From assembly GCF_003584165.1 (NCBI RefSeq), contig NZ_QXFJ01000010.1:59418-123417 (forward strand): DNA of 64,000 nt, in the 5' to 3' direction. Positions 8,294 through 17,947 of this stretch are shown one piece after another (positions within the stretch are counted from its first letter, which is position 1; each line of letters starts with the position of its first letter). Source of the stretch: Flagellimonas aequoris. GTDB lineage: Bacteria > Bacteroidota > Bacteroidia > Flavobacteriales > Flavobacteriaceae. Under the pieces are notes generated by a model that was not told the DNA's origin, made no database searches, and worked only from the letters and a program-made list of their open reading frames with translations. The position numbers were made by a program, and so were the translations under genes.

Positions 8294-9226
8294 ATGAAAA
8301 AATTACTTTTAACCGCTATGGCCTCATTCGTGCTGGTAGCCGTTTCGGCACAGACCGCGGAAGAACTGAAGGCCCAGATTGCCCCCAAGAAGGATTCCAT
8401 TGCCGCTATACAAGGACGCGTAAATGCATTGCAGGCCCAACTGGATGCGCTGCCCGGTTGGAAAATTGGTGCTTTTGGTACCATTGGCGGGAGCCTTTCC
8501 CAATTCAATAACTGGTTCGCGCAGGGAATTCCGAACAACTCATCAGGAAACATTGGGTTTACCGTGAATGCCTTTGCCAACCTCCAAGAAGAAAAATTCT
8601 TTTGGAGAAATGCTGCCAACGTAAACTTGGCTTGGGTGAAATTGGATGACAAGGACGATCCAACGGATGATGATAGCTTCCGTCAGGCAACGGATGTGTT
8701 CAATATTTCATCCTTGTACGGTAGAAAACTGAGTGAACATTTTGCCGTTTCTGCTTTGGCGGAATATAGGACCACACTGTTGAGCAACTTTAACGACCCC
8801 GGGTATCTTGACCTTGGTGTGGGTGCTACATGGACCCCGATTCCCGATTTGATCGTGGTGATCCACCCGCTCAAATACAACTTTGTGTTCAGCAAGGAGG
8901 ATACCATTTTTGAATCTTCCATGGGTGCCAAGATCGTGGCGGACTACACCAAACAGATCGGTGCCGTAAGCTTTAAAAGTAACCTCTCCATGTTCCAGAG
9001 CTACAAGAGCAGTGATCTGAGCAACTGGACCTGGACCAACTCTTTTTCCTATACCTTGTGGAAGATGATCGGTGTTGGATTTGATTTTGGTTTGAGGAAC
9101 AACAAACAAGAAACTCTTAACTATATAGTGAACCGCGCCCCGACACCCGACCCGGCAGCGACTTTCGATACCATCGACAACGAACTGCAAACCTATTGGA
9201 CACTTGGATTGAGCTATAAGTTCTAA
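8294..9226 (+). CDS. DUF3078 outer-membrane protein
   Basis: Putative outer-membrane beta-barrel of the DUF3078 family, 310 residues, function unknown. The signal peptide is clear ('MKKLLLTAMASFVLVAVSAQ'), followed by a short coiled-coil-like stretch ('KKDSIAAIQGRVNALQAQL', about 32-52). The family signature 'LSQFNNWFAQG' and alternating aromatic/polar strands come next, ending in a terminal phenylalanine ('LGLSYKF'), as in outer-membrane barrels. It has its own terminator at 9247-9270, so it is probably monocistronic. The family is typical of Bacteroidota. Confidence 0.85.
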   Translation: MKKLLLTAMASFVLVAVSAQTAEELKAQIAPKKDSIAAIQGRVNALQAQLDALPGWKIGAFGTIGGSLSQFNNWFAQGIPNNSSGNIGFTVNAFANLQEEKFFWRNAANVNLAWVKLDDKDDPTDDDSFRQATDVFNISSLYGRKLSEHFAVSALAEYRTTLLSNFNDPGYLDLGVGATWTPIPDLIVVIHPLKYNFVFSKEDTIFESSMGAKIVADYTKQIGAVSFKSNLSMFQSYKSSDLSNWTWTNSFSYTLWKMIGVGFDFGLRNNKQETLNYIVNRAPTPDPAATFDTIDNELQTYWTLGLSYKF

Positions 9227-9246
9227 TACTTCACAAAACAAAAAAA

Positions 9247-9270
9247 GCCCTCAGAATCGAGGGCTTTTTT
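9247..9270 (+). terminator. Rho-independent terminator after DUF3078 gene
   Basis: GCCCTC (9247-9252) pairs with GAGGGC (9259-9264) across AGAATC and is followed by TTTTTT. It lies 21 bases after the stop of the DUF3078 gene. A-rich sequence on the other side could also serve the minus strand. The 218 bases up to the hflX stop hold nothing else I recognise. Confidence 0.85.
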
Positions 9271-9488
9271 GTGGGGTTTAATATGATTTTTCAAGTTTTC
9301 AAGACCATGTCTAAGTAGGTTAAGATCAATGAAGATCGTGGGGTCGACACTAAATGACTTAAAAACAATATGAAAGTAGTTCTCTTGTGGTTATCCCCTA
9401 AACTTTTGTTGTGAACACCCTAAAACTTGTGGTATCTGTACCCAAAAAAGCAGTTCATCGAAGAAGTGATACACTTTGCCTACGGGGT

Positions 9489-10700
9489 TTAAAGCTCGTC
9501 CAAATGCTCGGGATATAGAAAGTTATTGTACGGGAATCGGGTCACATGGATATCCCTTACCTCGTCGTACACCCTTTTTCGGAATTCTTCCAGATTTTCC
9601 TTGTTCAAAGCGGAAATAAAAAGTGCCCTGTCCCCGATCTTGTTGAACCAAGTGTTTTTCCATTCCTCTAAGGTGAAATGTGCAGAGGTACGTTCGGTGA
9701 CCAAATCATCCTCTTCAATAGTTTCAGGATGGTATTGATCTATTTTGTTGAAGACCATGATAGTCTTTTTTTCGGCACAGCCAATTTCACCCAAAATTTG
9801 GTTCACCGAAGCGATGTGCTCCTCAAAATTGGGGTGGGAAATATCCACCACATGCAAAAGTAGGTCGGCTTCCCGAACCTCATCCAAGGTACTTTTAAAA
9901 CTTTCCACCAATTGGGTCGGTAACTTTCGGATGAAACCTACCGTATCGCTCAATAAAAAAGGCAAATTGCCAATGACCACTTTCCGCACTGTAGTGTCCA
10001 AAGTGGCAAATAACTTGTTTTCGGCGAACACCTCACTTTTGCTGATTACATTCATCAAAGTGGATTTGCCCACGTTGGTATATCCCACCAAAGCCACACG
10101 TACCAGAGCACCACGGTTCCCACGTTGGGTTTCCATTTGGCGGTCGATCTTGACCAGTTTCTTTTTTAAAAGGGCAATACGATCACGCACGATCCGTCTA
10201 TCCGTTTCAATTTCCGTTTCCCCGGGTCCACGCATACCGATACCCCCACGTTGACGTTCCAAGTGCGTCCAAAGTCCCGTCAATCGAGGTAAGAGATATT
10301 CGTATTGGGCCAGTTCTACTTGGGTACGGGCATAACTGGTCTGTGCCCTTTGGGCAAAAATATCGAGAATGAGTCCCGTTCTGTCCAAGATCTTGCAACG
10401 AAGGATCTTTTCGATGTTGTTCTGTTGGGCTGGGGTCAATTCGTCATCAAAGATGACGGAACCAATTTCGTTTTCCTTCACGTAATGTTCCACCTCTTCC
10501 ATCTTACCGCTACCGATGTAGGTCTTGGGATTGGGCACATCAATGCGTTGCACAAAGCGCTTTTTTACCTCGCCCCCCGCTGTGTAGGTCAAAAACTCCA
10601 GTTCATCCAAATACTCGTTCACTTTGGTCTCATCCTGTGTTTGGGTAATCACCCCTACGAGTACGGCCTTTTCATAATCTATCGACTTCTTTTCTAGCAT
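9489..10700 (-). CDS. hflX: GTPase HflX
   Basis: Ribosome-associated GTPase that splits stalled ribosomes, notably under heat stress. 403 residues. The N-terminal domain has 'NPKTYIGSGKMEEV' and a central 'GGIGMRGPGETEIETDRR', both specific to HflX. The GTPase domain has G1 'GYTNVGKST' (about 203-211), G3 'DTVGF' and G4 'NKID'. The start is the ATG at 10700; the frame also has a TTG one codon earlier. It is divergent from the M14 peptidase gene, with 144 bases between. Confidence 0.95.
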   Translation of the reverse strand: MLEKKSIDYEKAVLVGVITQTQDETKVNEYLDELEFLTYTAGGEVKKRFVQRIDVPNPKTYIGSGKMEEVEHYVKENEIGSVIFDDELTPAQQNNIEKILRCKILDRTGLILDIFAQRAQTSYARTQVELAQYEYLLPRLTGLWTHLERQRGGIGMRGPGETEIETDRRIVRDRIALLKKKLVKIDRQMETQRGNRGALVRVALVGYTNVGKSTLMNVISKSEVFAENKLFATLDTTVRKVVIGNLPFLLSDTVGFIRKLPTQLVESFKSTLDEVREADLLLHVVDISHPNFEEHIASVNQILGEIGCAEKKTIMVFNKIDQYHPETIEEDDLVTERTSAHFTLEEWKNTWFNKIGDRALFISALNKENLEEFRKRVYDEVRDIHVTRFPYNNFLYPEHLDEL

Positions 10701-10844
10701 CAAAAGGAATTAAAGTGCAAATCTACACAATGTTTTGAAAGCTCATTTTGGTTCTTTGGCTTTTAAAGGTTGATGAACGCGGAAAACTCTATAATTTGAC
10801 CTCATTGTTTCCTATCTTGAGGACGTAATTCAACCTAACCCAAA

Positions 10845-13586
10845 ATGATGCTCCAGATGGATTCTGCCCAAAGCGGAAGAAACTGTCGTTTTTCTTCCCC
10901 CGTCCTAACGATTTTTCTATTTTTTACCTTGATTTACAGTGGTCTTCAAGCCCAAAATTCTGCCATTCCGAAACCCGAGGACGTCATCGGGTTCAAGGTG
11001 GGTTCCGATTTTCATTTGGCCACCTATGAACAGTCCATCGAGTATTTTAAAAAGTTGGATGCAGCCAGTGATTTGGTGGAAATGCGTGAAACCGGAAAAA
11101 CGTCCGAAGGCCGTACCTGGTATTATGTGTTGATTTCCTCCAAAGCGAATTTGGCCAAAATTGACCATTATAAAGAAATCTCCCAAAAACTGGCCCATCC
11201 CAAAGGGATAACCAAGGAATTGGCAAAACAGTTGTCCGCCGAAGGCAAGGCTATAGTGGATCTCAGTGGTGGTCTTCATGCTTCCGAAGTGGCAGGGGCA
11301 CAGCATATCATCACATTGGCAGATCAAATCATCAGCGAGGCGGATACCCCCAAATTCAAAGCCATTTTGGAGAACGTGATCTTGGTGCTTTGGCCTTCTT
11401 TGAACCCCGATGGGCAGGATATCATCGCCAATTGGTATATGGAAAATGTGGGAACGCCTTACGAAACGGCCCGAACCCCTTGGCTCTATCAAAAATATGT
11501 GGGGCATGATAATAACCGTGATGCCTATATGTTGAATATGTTGGAATCACGGGTGGTAGGCCGCACTTGGAGGGAATGGGAGCCTAATATCATCCATGTA
11601 CACCATCAATCCTCGCCGTTCCCAACTAGAATTTGGCTACCTCCTTTTGCCGAACCCGTAGCTACACAAACCCCACCCTTGATGGCTAGGGAAGTGAACA
11701 TGATCGGTATGGCCATGGCCAGGGATTTGGAGTCCGAAGGACTGCCCGGCGCCGTTCACATGGGGAAAGGTTTTGATGCGTGGTATCCTGGTTATATCGA
11801 TTACCTACCCATGATGCAGAACATCCCTTCTTTCTGGACGGAAACGGCTTTGTACCGATATGCCACACCCTATTTTTATACCTTGAGCGATTTTCCAAAA
11901 GACCGTCGCGATTTGCGGGTGGAATCCCTTTACAGCAGCCCATGGAAAGGAGGTTGGTGGCGTTTGTCCGATGCCATGCAATATATGCAAGTGGCTTCCA
12001 TTGCGGTGTTGGATTATGCCGCGAAATACAAGGAAACCCTGCTTTTCAACAAGTATCAGTCCGGGATCAATACCATAGAAAAATATAAGAACGAGCCACC
12101 TTATGCCTATATCGTTCCACAAAAACAGCGCGATCCTGTTCGGCCTGTGGAACTGTTGAAGCGTTTGGCCTTCAACGGAATTCAAATTTCACAATTGGAA
12201 AAGCCGATGGAATATTCAGGCGTGACCTATCCGAAAGGTACTTGGGTAATCCCGATGGATCAGGAATTTGCCGAAATGGCCCGTCAGGTTTTGGATGTTC
12301 AGGTATATCCCGATCTAAGGGAATCACCAGATGGACCTTTGGAACAACCTTATGATGCCGCGGGTTGGACCCTTCCTTTTCAAATGGAAGTGGACGTGGT
12401 GACAGGAATGATGCCTCTGTCAGATGAATTCCGAAATGCATTAAAACCGGTGGAAGGCACACCTTTGGAAACCACTGATGATGAAAACAAGGATTTGGAC
12501 AAGGCCGATTTTGCTCCCGGAGCAGGGTTCGATACCGATAAGATTGCTGCGGGTATCAAACCATTGCCTGGAACACTTCGCGGTAGTGGAAGTACCCTTT
12601 GGCTGGACCCAGCTGAAAACAACAGTTTTAGGGTCATTGCCGAAGCCATGAACTTGGGCTCCTCCGTGGTGTATGACGCCAAATCCAAAAAATATGGCAT
12701 TCAAGGAGCAAGTCGAGGCAAGATGCAACAATGGGTGAACGACTATGCCATCAACGGGGTTTTAGGTTCCGGTTCGGGCTCTTCTAAAGTGAAGACGCGA
12801 ATTGGTGTGTACCGACCTTGGACCGCCAGTATGGATATGGGGTGGACCCGTTGGTTGCTGGACAATTTTGGTTTTGGATATGTTTCCATCCGCAATTCCG
12901 ATTTTATGTTGGACAATCTAAAAGAACGTTTTGATGTGATCGTGATGGCATCCGAATGGCCTGGATCCATAGAAAATGGACTGCAACCAGGTTCCGCACC
13001 CCCACAGTATGCTGGAGGTTTGGGAGAACTGGGTGCCCGTAACCTCAACTCCTTTGTGAAAGAGGGAGGAACATTGGTCACCTTGAACCGAAGTTCCGAT
13101 TTTGCCATTCAGGCGTTGCACCTGCCCGTTAAAAATGTGGTTGATCATGTGGACAGGGCCAAATTCTTTACAGGAGGTTCTATCATGCAAGTGGAAACCA
13201 ATCCAAGTCATCCGGTAATGGCAGGAATGATGGACAAGGCCAATGTATTTGTGTACAGTAGCCCTGTTTTCAGTACCGAAGAAGGTTTTGAAGGAGAAGT
13301 GTTGGCCAAATACCAGGCACAAGGTTCTCCATTAATGTCAGGCTACCTCGTCGGAGAAAATTTCATGAACGGGAATGCGGCAGCTTTGGACGTAAAACAT
13401 GGAAATGGGCATGTGTTGTTGTTCGGGTTTCAACCGCAATGGCGGGGACAGCCCATGGGCACATATCGTACTTTGTTCAATGCATTATTGTATGCCAACC
13501 AATTGCCACAAGCCAAACGGGACATCCCTGAAGGTTGGGATAGTGTACATGGAAAGGCGACAGAACCTAAACCGGAAAAGGAGTAG
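10845..13586 (+). CDS. Secreted M14-family zinc carboxypeptidase
   Basis: Large (913 residues) exported metallocarboxypeptidase of the M14 family. A signal peptide ends near 'GLQAQ' (about residue 37). The catalytic domain shows the zinc motif HxxE at H145/E148 ('SGGLHASEVAGAQ') and a later zinc histidine in 'IIHVHHQSSPFP'. The C-terminal third looks like a non-catalytic domain often seen with Bacteroidota M14 peptidases ('GHVLLFGFQPQWRGQP' resembles a glutamine-amidotransferase-like module). Two ATGs lie in tandem at 10845 and 10848. The protein probably degrades external peptides in the periplasm or outside the cell; the substrate is unknown. Confidence 0.88.
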   Translation: MMLQMDSAQSGRNCRFSSPVLTIFLFFTLIYSGLQAQNSAIPKPEDVIGFKVGSDFHLATYEQSIEYFKKLDAASDLVEMRETGKTSEGRTWYYVLISSKANLAKIDHYKEISQKLAHPKGITKELAKQLSAEGKAIVDLSGGLHASEVAGAQHIITLADQIISEADTPKFKAILENVILVLWPSLNPDGQDIIANWYMENVGTPYETARTPWLYQKYVGHDNNRDAYMLNMLESRVVGRTWREWEPNIIHVHHQSSPFPTRIWLPPFAEPVATQTPPLMAREVNMIGMAMARDLESEGLPGAVHMGKGFDAWYPGYIDYLPMMQNIPSFWTETALYRYATPYFYTLSDFPKDRRDLRVESLYSSPWKGGWWRLSDAMQYMQVASIAVLDYAAKYKETLLFNKYQSGINTIEKYKNEPPYAYIVPQKQRDPVRPVELLKRLAFNGIQISQLEKPMEYSGVTYPKGTWVIPMDQEFAEMARQVLDVQVYPDLRESPDGPLEQPYDAAGWTLPFQMEVDVVTGMMPLSDEFRNALKPVEGTPLETTDDENKDLDKADFAPGAGFDTDKIAAGIKPLPGTLRGSGSTLWLDPAENNSFRVIAEAMNLGSSVVYDAKSKKYGIQGASRGKMQQWVNDYAINGVLGSGSGSSKVKTRIGVYRPWTASMDMGWTRWLLDNFGFGYVSIRNSDFMLDNLKERFDVIVMASEWPGSIENGLQPGSAPPQYAGGLGELGARNLNSFVKEGGTLVTLNRSSDFAIQALHLPVKNVVDHVDRAKFFTGGSIMQVETNPSHPVMAGMMDKANVFVYSSPVFSTEEGFEGEVLAKYQAQGSPLMSGYLVGENFMNGNAAALDVKHGNGHVLLFGFQPQWRGQPMGTYRTLFNALLYANQLPQAKRDIPEGWDSVHGKATEPKPEKE

Positions 13587-13642
13587 GGTATCCATTCGAT
13601 TTTGTACTTTGCAATGGATGAACTTCTAAAGGCAAGAGCAAA

Positions 13643-14590
13643 TTGTACAGTTCCAAAGACAAGTACACGGTAGCGTTTTACAACCTCGAAAATTTTTTTG
13701 ATACCACGGACGATCCCTATTCCTTGGATGATGACTTTACGCCCAAGGGTTTTAGGCGATGGACCGAGTCCCGATTCTGGAATAAGGTGGGCAAGGTTTC
13801 CAAGGCGATTTCCAAAATTGGGTTGGATGATAGCGATATTCCACCTGTATTGGTTGGGATAGCTGAGGTTGAGAACAAAACCGTCATTCGGGCGTTGCTA
13901 AAATCGAAAAAGCTAAGGGATATCAACTACGACTTTGTTCATTTTGATTCTCCTGACGAGCGGGGCATAGACACAGCACTCATTTACAATCAGGATCATT
14001 TTCAAGTATTTCATGCGGAAACCTTGCCGTTGATCGTCGCAAATACCAATGGCGACAGGGATTTGACCCGGGACATTTTGTACGTCCACGGAAAATTGCA
14101 TCAAGAAGATGTGCATGTTTTTGTGAACCATTGGCCATCAAGGCGAGAGGGAGCAGAAATAACGAGTTACAAACGGGTAAAGGCGGCAGAAACCATTCTT
14201 CAAAGGCTGGAAAAGATTGATGAGGAATTCCCGAACTGTATCGTTATGGGCGATTTTAACGATGACCCCAATTCGGAAAGTATCCAAACCTTGATGGCCA
14301 GCAAACAGTTCATCAATCCTATGAAATCCTTATTGTCTCCCGTGTCAGGAAGTGCCAATTACAAAGGGGCTTGGAGCCTTTTTGACCAAATCTTGGTTTC
14401 CCACAGTTTTTTGAACTATGAACCCGGCACCCATAGTTTTGTTAAAGCGGCTGTGTTCTCTCCCAGATTTTTAAAGGAGTGGAAAGGAAGATACAAGGGC
14501 AACCCTTTTCGCACTTATGGTGGCTCCAACTATTTAGGGGGATATAGTGATCACTTTCCTGTTTATGTGGTTTTGGAAGAACACAAATAA
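13643..14590 (+). CDS. Endonuclease/exonuclease/phosphatase family protein
   Basis: Member of the metal-dependent EEP superfamily (DNase I-like fold), 315 residues; substrates in the family range from nucleic acids to phosphoinositides. Seen: 'AFYNLENFFDTTDDP' at the N-terminus, the metal-binding 'VGIAEVENK', 'HVFVNHWPSRR', 'VMGDFNDDPNS' and the terminal catalytic 'GYSDHFPV'. No signal peptide is seen. There is no in-frame ATG near the N-terminus; the likely start is TTG at 13643, just before the conserved region and following an in-frame stop at 13619. It lies 56 bases after the peptidase gene on the same strand. The exact start is uncertain. Confidence 0.87.
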   Translation: MYSSKDKYTVAFYNLENFFDTTDDPYSLDDDFTPKGFRRWTESRFWNKVGKVSKAISKIGLDDSDIPPVLVGIAEVENKTVIRALLKSKKLRDINYDFVHFDSPDERGIDTALIYNQDHFQVFHAETLPLIVANTNGDRDLTRDILYVHGKLHQEDVHVFVNHWPSRREGAEITSYKRVKAAETILQRLEKIDEEFPNCIVMGDFNDDPNSESIQTLMASKQFINPMKSLLSPVSGSANYKGAWSLFDQILVSHSFLNYEPGTHSFVKAAVFSPRFLKEWKGRYKGNPFRTYGGSNYLGGYSDHFPVYVVLEEHK

Positions 14591-14658
14591 GTAGGAAAAA
14601 GAATACACCACATAAAAGTTAATTTTCACAACAACTTACAGCAAAACACTATGTATTT

Positions 14659-14687
14659 CATCGAAAAAAGTAGGAGTTTTATCGATG
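14659..14687. promoter_or_regulatory. Inverted repeat upstream of the subtilase gene
   Basis: CATCGAaAAAA (14659-14669) and TTTTaTCGATG (14677-14687) are inverted copies with one mismatch around AGTAGGAG. It lies about 53 bases before the ATG at 14740. It could be a dyad operator or a leader hairpin; function is unknown. Confidence 0.4.
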
Positions 14688-14739
14688 AATACTGCATATC
14701 CTGATATCTTCGTAGTCCAAATCTTACCTTAACTTAACT

Positions 14740-16935
14740 ATGGATTACAAGTTACCTATCGGGGCAAAGGGAGCGATCTTCTCCATTTTATTTTCAGTTT
14801 TGGGAATATATGCTGTTATGGGCCAATCCCAAAAGGCCAAAGAACAGATCAAGGCAACGTACAATCAAAGTAAAATGGCTTCATTCATTTCTGAATTGGA
14901 GGCCGAACATCAAAATACAGCTCAAAAAATTAGCCAATTGAAGGCCTCAAAAGGAATCAGGATTTCCGAAAAGACTGCTGATGGTTCCCCCATTGAGCTG
15001 AAAGCTATTGGTTCCGATGGAACCCCATTGTACTATACTACACTGAACGATCCCTCTAGTCAAACGTCAAGGGCCAATGCCCTTTATGAGAAAGGTCTTT
15101 TGAATTTGGGACTTACCGGAAACGGTATGGAAGTGGGTGTTTGGGATGCAGGAATTGCCCTGACTACCCATCAAGAATTTGATACACGTGCCAAAAATGC
15201 GGATGGTTCCAGTGAAATTAGCCTTCACTCGACTTTGGTTACCGGAAATTTGATTTCATCTGGTGTTGAGGCCAATGCACAAGGGGTGGCGTATGGTGCA
15301 CAAGCCATGACATACGATTGGACCCGCGATAAAATTGAAGTGGCCGAAGCAGCCGCCAATGGTATGTTGTTGAGCAACCATTCCTACGGAATTCTTTCCG
15401 ATAGGGTGCCGGATTGGTATTTTGGTGCCTACATTAAGGTTACCCAGGATTGGGACAAGATCATGTACAATGCGCCATACTATTTGATGGTGACCGCAGC
15501 AGGGAATGCCCAAAATTCGTACGATAACGCTTCTCCTAATTTTGGTAAGACCGCCGATGGGTTCGATTTATTGCTTGGATTTACTACCACCAAGAACGGA
15601 TTGACCATCGCAGGTGCAAACACGGAAATCGACAGCAAAGGAAATCTGGTAAAAGCTTCAGTTGCGGGATACAGCAGTTTTGGACCTGTGGATGATGGCC
15701 GTGTGAAGCCAGATTTGGCTGGGGATGGTTCCAATATCCTTTCCACCAGTTCTGCCAGTAACAGTAGCTATCAAGTATCTTCAGGTACTTCCATGGCCGC
15801 TCCTGGTGTTACAGGATCCCTTTTGTTGTTGCAACAGTACCATGAAGAATTGTTTGGGACCTATATGAAAGCGGCAACCCTTAAGGGTTTGGCCCTTCAT
15901 ACTGCGGATGACGTGGGTGCTAAAGGCCCAGACTACAAAATGGGTTGGGGGGTGATGAACGCCAAAACAGCTGCAGAATTGCTTCAAAATAAAGAATACA
16001 CCAGCTTGATCCAAGAAGAAAGTCTTGCCAATGGGGAAAGCTTCTCTATCACTGTTGTTGCCAACGGAAACGAACCTTTGATGGCTTCCATTTCTTGGAC
16101 GGATCCTGAAGGGGAATATGTGAACCGCGGGGATTTGAACAGCACTACGGCCGCACTGATCAATGATCTGGATATCAGGATTACCAAAAATGGGGAAACC
16201 CACCTCCCATGGAAATTAAATCCTGCCAAAGCCAATGATGCAGCCACGCAGGGGGACAATAAAGTGGATCCCTATGAAAGAATTGAAATTGATAATGCCT
16301 CTGGAACGTATACCATTACCATAACCCACAAGGGGAACTTGAAAAATGGAGCTCAGGATTTTTCCTTGATCGTATCAGGTGCCCAGGTGTCCAAATGTTC
16401 CATTGAAACGCCATCCAGTTTGGAATTGGTTTCATCTACTGCTACTGGATCTACCATTTCTTGGAACGAAGCGGAAGAAACCCTTTTTGAAGTGCAATAC
16501 AAATCCGTGGATACGGATATTTGGACTAGTGAATATGTTTGGGAGAACAGTTTTGAACTGGCCAATCTGGAAATGGGTAAGGTATACGAAGCCCGTGTCC
16601 GCTCCATCTGTACCGAAAATGCAGTATCCGAATTTTCGGAGACCATCGAATTTGAATTTAACGGCGAGGAGACGCAAATGATGAGCTATGCTCCCCTCAG
16701 CTATCCGCAAGAGTTGAACATTTCCGTGTTCCCCAACCCCGCCGTTGATTATTTGAACGTTGAGGCCGAATTGTCCAAAGATGCCCAATATTCCATCGTG
16801 ACCACAGCGGGCAATGTAATTAGGAGTGGCAAGACACAGGGGTCTATCAACGTATCATCCCTTTCTTCCGGACTGTATGTTTTGGTCGTACAGGATTATG
16901 CCGGTATCAAGAGTACCAAGTTCTACAAAAACTGA
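14740..16935 (+). CDS. Secreted subtilisin-like protease with FN3 and T9SS sorting domain
   Basis: Serine protease of family S8 exported across the outer membrane by the type IX system, 731 residues. A hydrophobic leader (about 10-30, ending 'VMGQS') is followed by a prosegment-like region. The catalytic triad is D136 ('VGVWDAG'), H163 ('SLHSTLVTG') and S351 ('SSGTSMAAPG'). A fibronectin III-like domain spans about 552-645 ('ETPSSLELVSSTATGSTI'). The last 75 residues are a type A T9SS sorting domain ('ISVFPNPAVDYLNVE' to 'STKFYKN'). The wide GTSMAAP motif and the secretion signal agree with degradation of external proteins. An imperfect dyad lies upstream. Confidence 0.95.
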   Translation: MDYKLPIGAKGAIFSILFSVLGIYAVMGQSQKAKEQIKATYNQSKMASFISELEAEHQNTAQKISQLKASKGIRISEKTADGSPIELKAIGSDGTPLYYTTLNDPSSQTSRANALYEKGLLNLGLTGNGMEVGVWDAGIALTTHQEFDTRAKNADGSSEISLHSTLVTGNLISSGVEANAQGVAYGAQAMTYDWTRDKIEVAEAAANGMLLSNHSYGILSDRVPDWYFGAYIKVTQDWDKIMYNAPYYLMVTAAGNAQNSYDNASPNFGKTADGFDLLLGFTTTKNGLTIAGANTEIDSKGNLVKASVAGYSSFGPVDDGRVKPDLAGDGSNILSTSSASNSSYQVSSGTSMAAPGVTGSLLLLQQYHEELFGTYMKAATLKGLALHTADDVGAKGPDYKMGWGVMNAKTAAELLQNKEYTSLIQEESLANGESFSITVVANGNEPLMASISWTDPEGEYVNRGDLNSTTAALINDLDIRITKNGETHLPWKLNPAKANDAATQGDNKVDPYERIEIDNASGTYTITITHKGNLKNGAQDFSLIVSGAQVSKCSIETPSSLELVSSTATGSTISWNEAEETLFEVQYKSVDTDIWTSEYVWENSFELANLEMGKVYEARVRSICTENAVSEFSETIEFEFNGEETQMMSYAPLSYPQELNISVFPNPAVDYLNVEAELSKDAQYSIVTTAGNVIRSGKTQGSINVSSLSSGLYVLVVQDYAGIKSTKFYKN

Positions 16936-16940
16936 TCGCT

Positions 16941-17036
16941 ATGGAATCCTTTAAAATCAACCCCTATTTTAATGGGGAAACCCGAAGGTTGGAAAGGCTG
17001 GTAAAGCTGATTTTCCTGCCGATTATTCTTTTTTGA
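16941..17036 (+). other. 31-codon open frame, possibly a gene remnant
   Basis: An ATG five bases after the subtilase stop opens a 31-codon frame starting 'MESFKINPYFNGETRRLERL'. It has coding-like composition but ends with a TGA immediately before a repeat relic. It may be the 5' remnant of a gene cut off by repeat insertion, or chance. I do not recognise the peptide. Confidence 0.25.
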
Positions 17037-17062
17037 GATTTTTTACTTCGCTCAAAATGACA
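17037..17062 (-). repeat. Half copy of the TGTCATTnTGAGCGnAG repeat
   Basis: The reverse complement reads TGTCATTTTGAGCGAAGT followed by AAAAAATC, matching the start of the repeat units at 36379-36404 (TGTCATTCTGAGCGGAGCGA then AGAATC). It is a solo end without its partner and lies between convergent genes. Confidence 0.65.
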
Positions 17063-17134
17063 TTACAATTGCATTCGAGAAAATTGGTGTAATTCGTGTC
17101 AAACCTAAATTAATCACAACCTAGTGCAACCTAC

Positions 17135-17216
17135 CGTCACCCTGAATTCATTTCAGGGTCTCATTACATCATCGTTTCTTCTATTATGGATGATGCAGAA
17201 CTCGTTTCGCATGACG
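17135..17216. repeat. Palindromic repeat with CGTCA/TGACG ends
   Basis: An 82-nt element bounded by CGTCA and TGACG. A perfect hairpin CCCTGAA-ttcat-TTCAGGG occupies 17140-17158. It fills the gap between the convergent subtilase and exonuclease genes and may act as a terminator hairpin, though no T run follows. It is a different family from the 605/4106 elements. Confidence 0.6.
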
Positions 17217-17224
17217 TTGGCACA

Positions 17225-17938
17225 TCACACTTTTTTGATTTCTTCGTAGGATAAAAGTTCTTCATTGCGCATACGCAAGAACACCTGTGCCGTGGTCACC
17301 ACATCCAGTTCGCAGTAAGTGATGATTCGATCTAGGTCGTTTTCTTCGTAGAACACATCCTTCACCATACTGCCATCCATGTCTTCTTTGGGCGAAGGAA
17401 TGCCCAGCACATGGGCCAAAAGTTTGAGCGATGTATAATGCTTGAAATCCCCGAACTTCCACAGTTCCATGGTGTCCAAGTGGGGGACTTCCCAAGGTTT
17501 TTTTCCGAATAGATCCAGTTTATAGGGCAAATTGAGCCCATTGATGACCATTCTTCGGGCAATGTAGGGGAAATCGAATTCCTTGCCGTTATGGGCACAG
17601 AGCAGGTGTTTGGTCTGGCTGAAATGGTCTTTGAGCAATTGTTTGAACTGCTTCAAGATATGGACTTCCTCCCCGTGAAAGGACGTGACCCGAAAATTAC
17701 GCTGGTCCCCTTTCATGTTGAAATACCCAACGGAAATACAGACAATTTTCCCGAACTCGGCCCAAATGCCGGCCCGCTCATAAAAATCCTCCGCGGTAAT
17801 TTCATCCTTGCGTTGGTACTGCGATTTTTGTTCCCAAAGCGTTTGGGAAGTTTCATCCAAATCGGAAAAATGTTGTTTTTGGGGTACGGTCTCAATATCC
17901 AAAAAGAGGATATGCTCCAGGTTAAGTTTATAAAGCAT
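17225..17938 (-). CDS. PolB-like 3'-5' exonuclease domain protein
   Basis: Predicted 3'-5' exonuclease of the DnaQ/PolB-like RNase H fold, 237 residues. Exo I is 'FLDIETVPQ' (D-x-E near residue 15), Exo II is 'LLCAHNGKEFDFPYIARR', and Exo III is 'ITYCELDVVTTAQVF' (Y-x3-D). It lacks a polymerase domain, so it probably works alone on single-stranded nucleic acid ends. It is the last gene of the long hemA-led minus-strand series, nine bases after ogt. Confidence 0.88.
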   Translation of the reverse strand: MLYKLNLEHILFLDIETVPQKQHFSDLDETSQTLWEQKSQYQRKDEITAEDFYERAGIWAEFGKIVCISVGYFNMKGDQRNFRVTSFHGEEVHILKQFKQLLKDHFSQTKHLLCAHNGKEFDFPYIARRMVINGLNLPYKLDLFGKKPWEVPHLDTMELWKFGDFKHYTSLKLLAHVLGIPSPKEDMDGSMVKDVFYEENDLDRIITYCELDVVTTAQVFLRMRNEELLSYEEIKKV

Positions 17939-17947
17939 GGCAAAAAT

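Noticed and set aside
15781..16203. Minus-strand frame inside the subtilase gene
   Set aside because: The plus strand carries the catalytic Ser and downstream protease body; the antisense peptide shows no domain.
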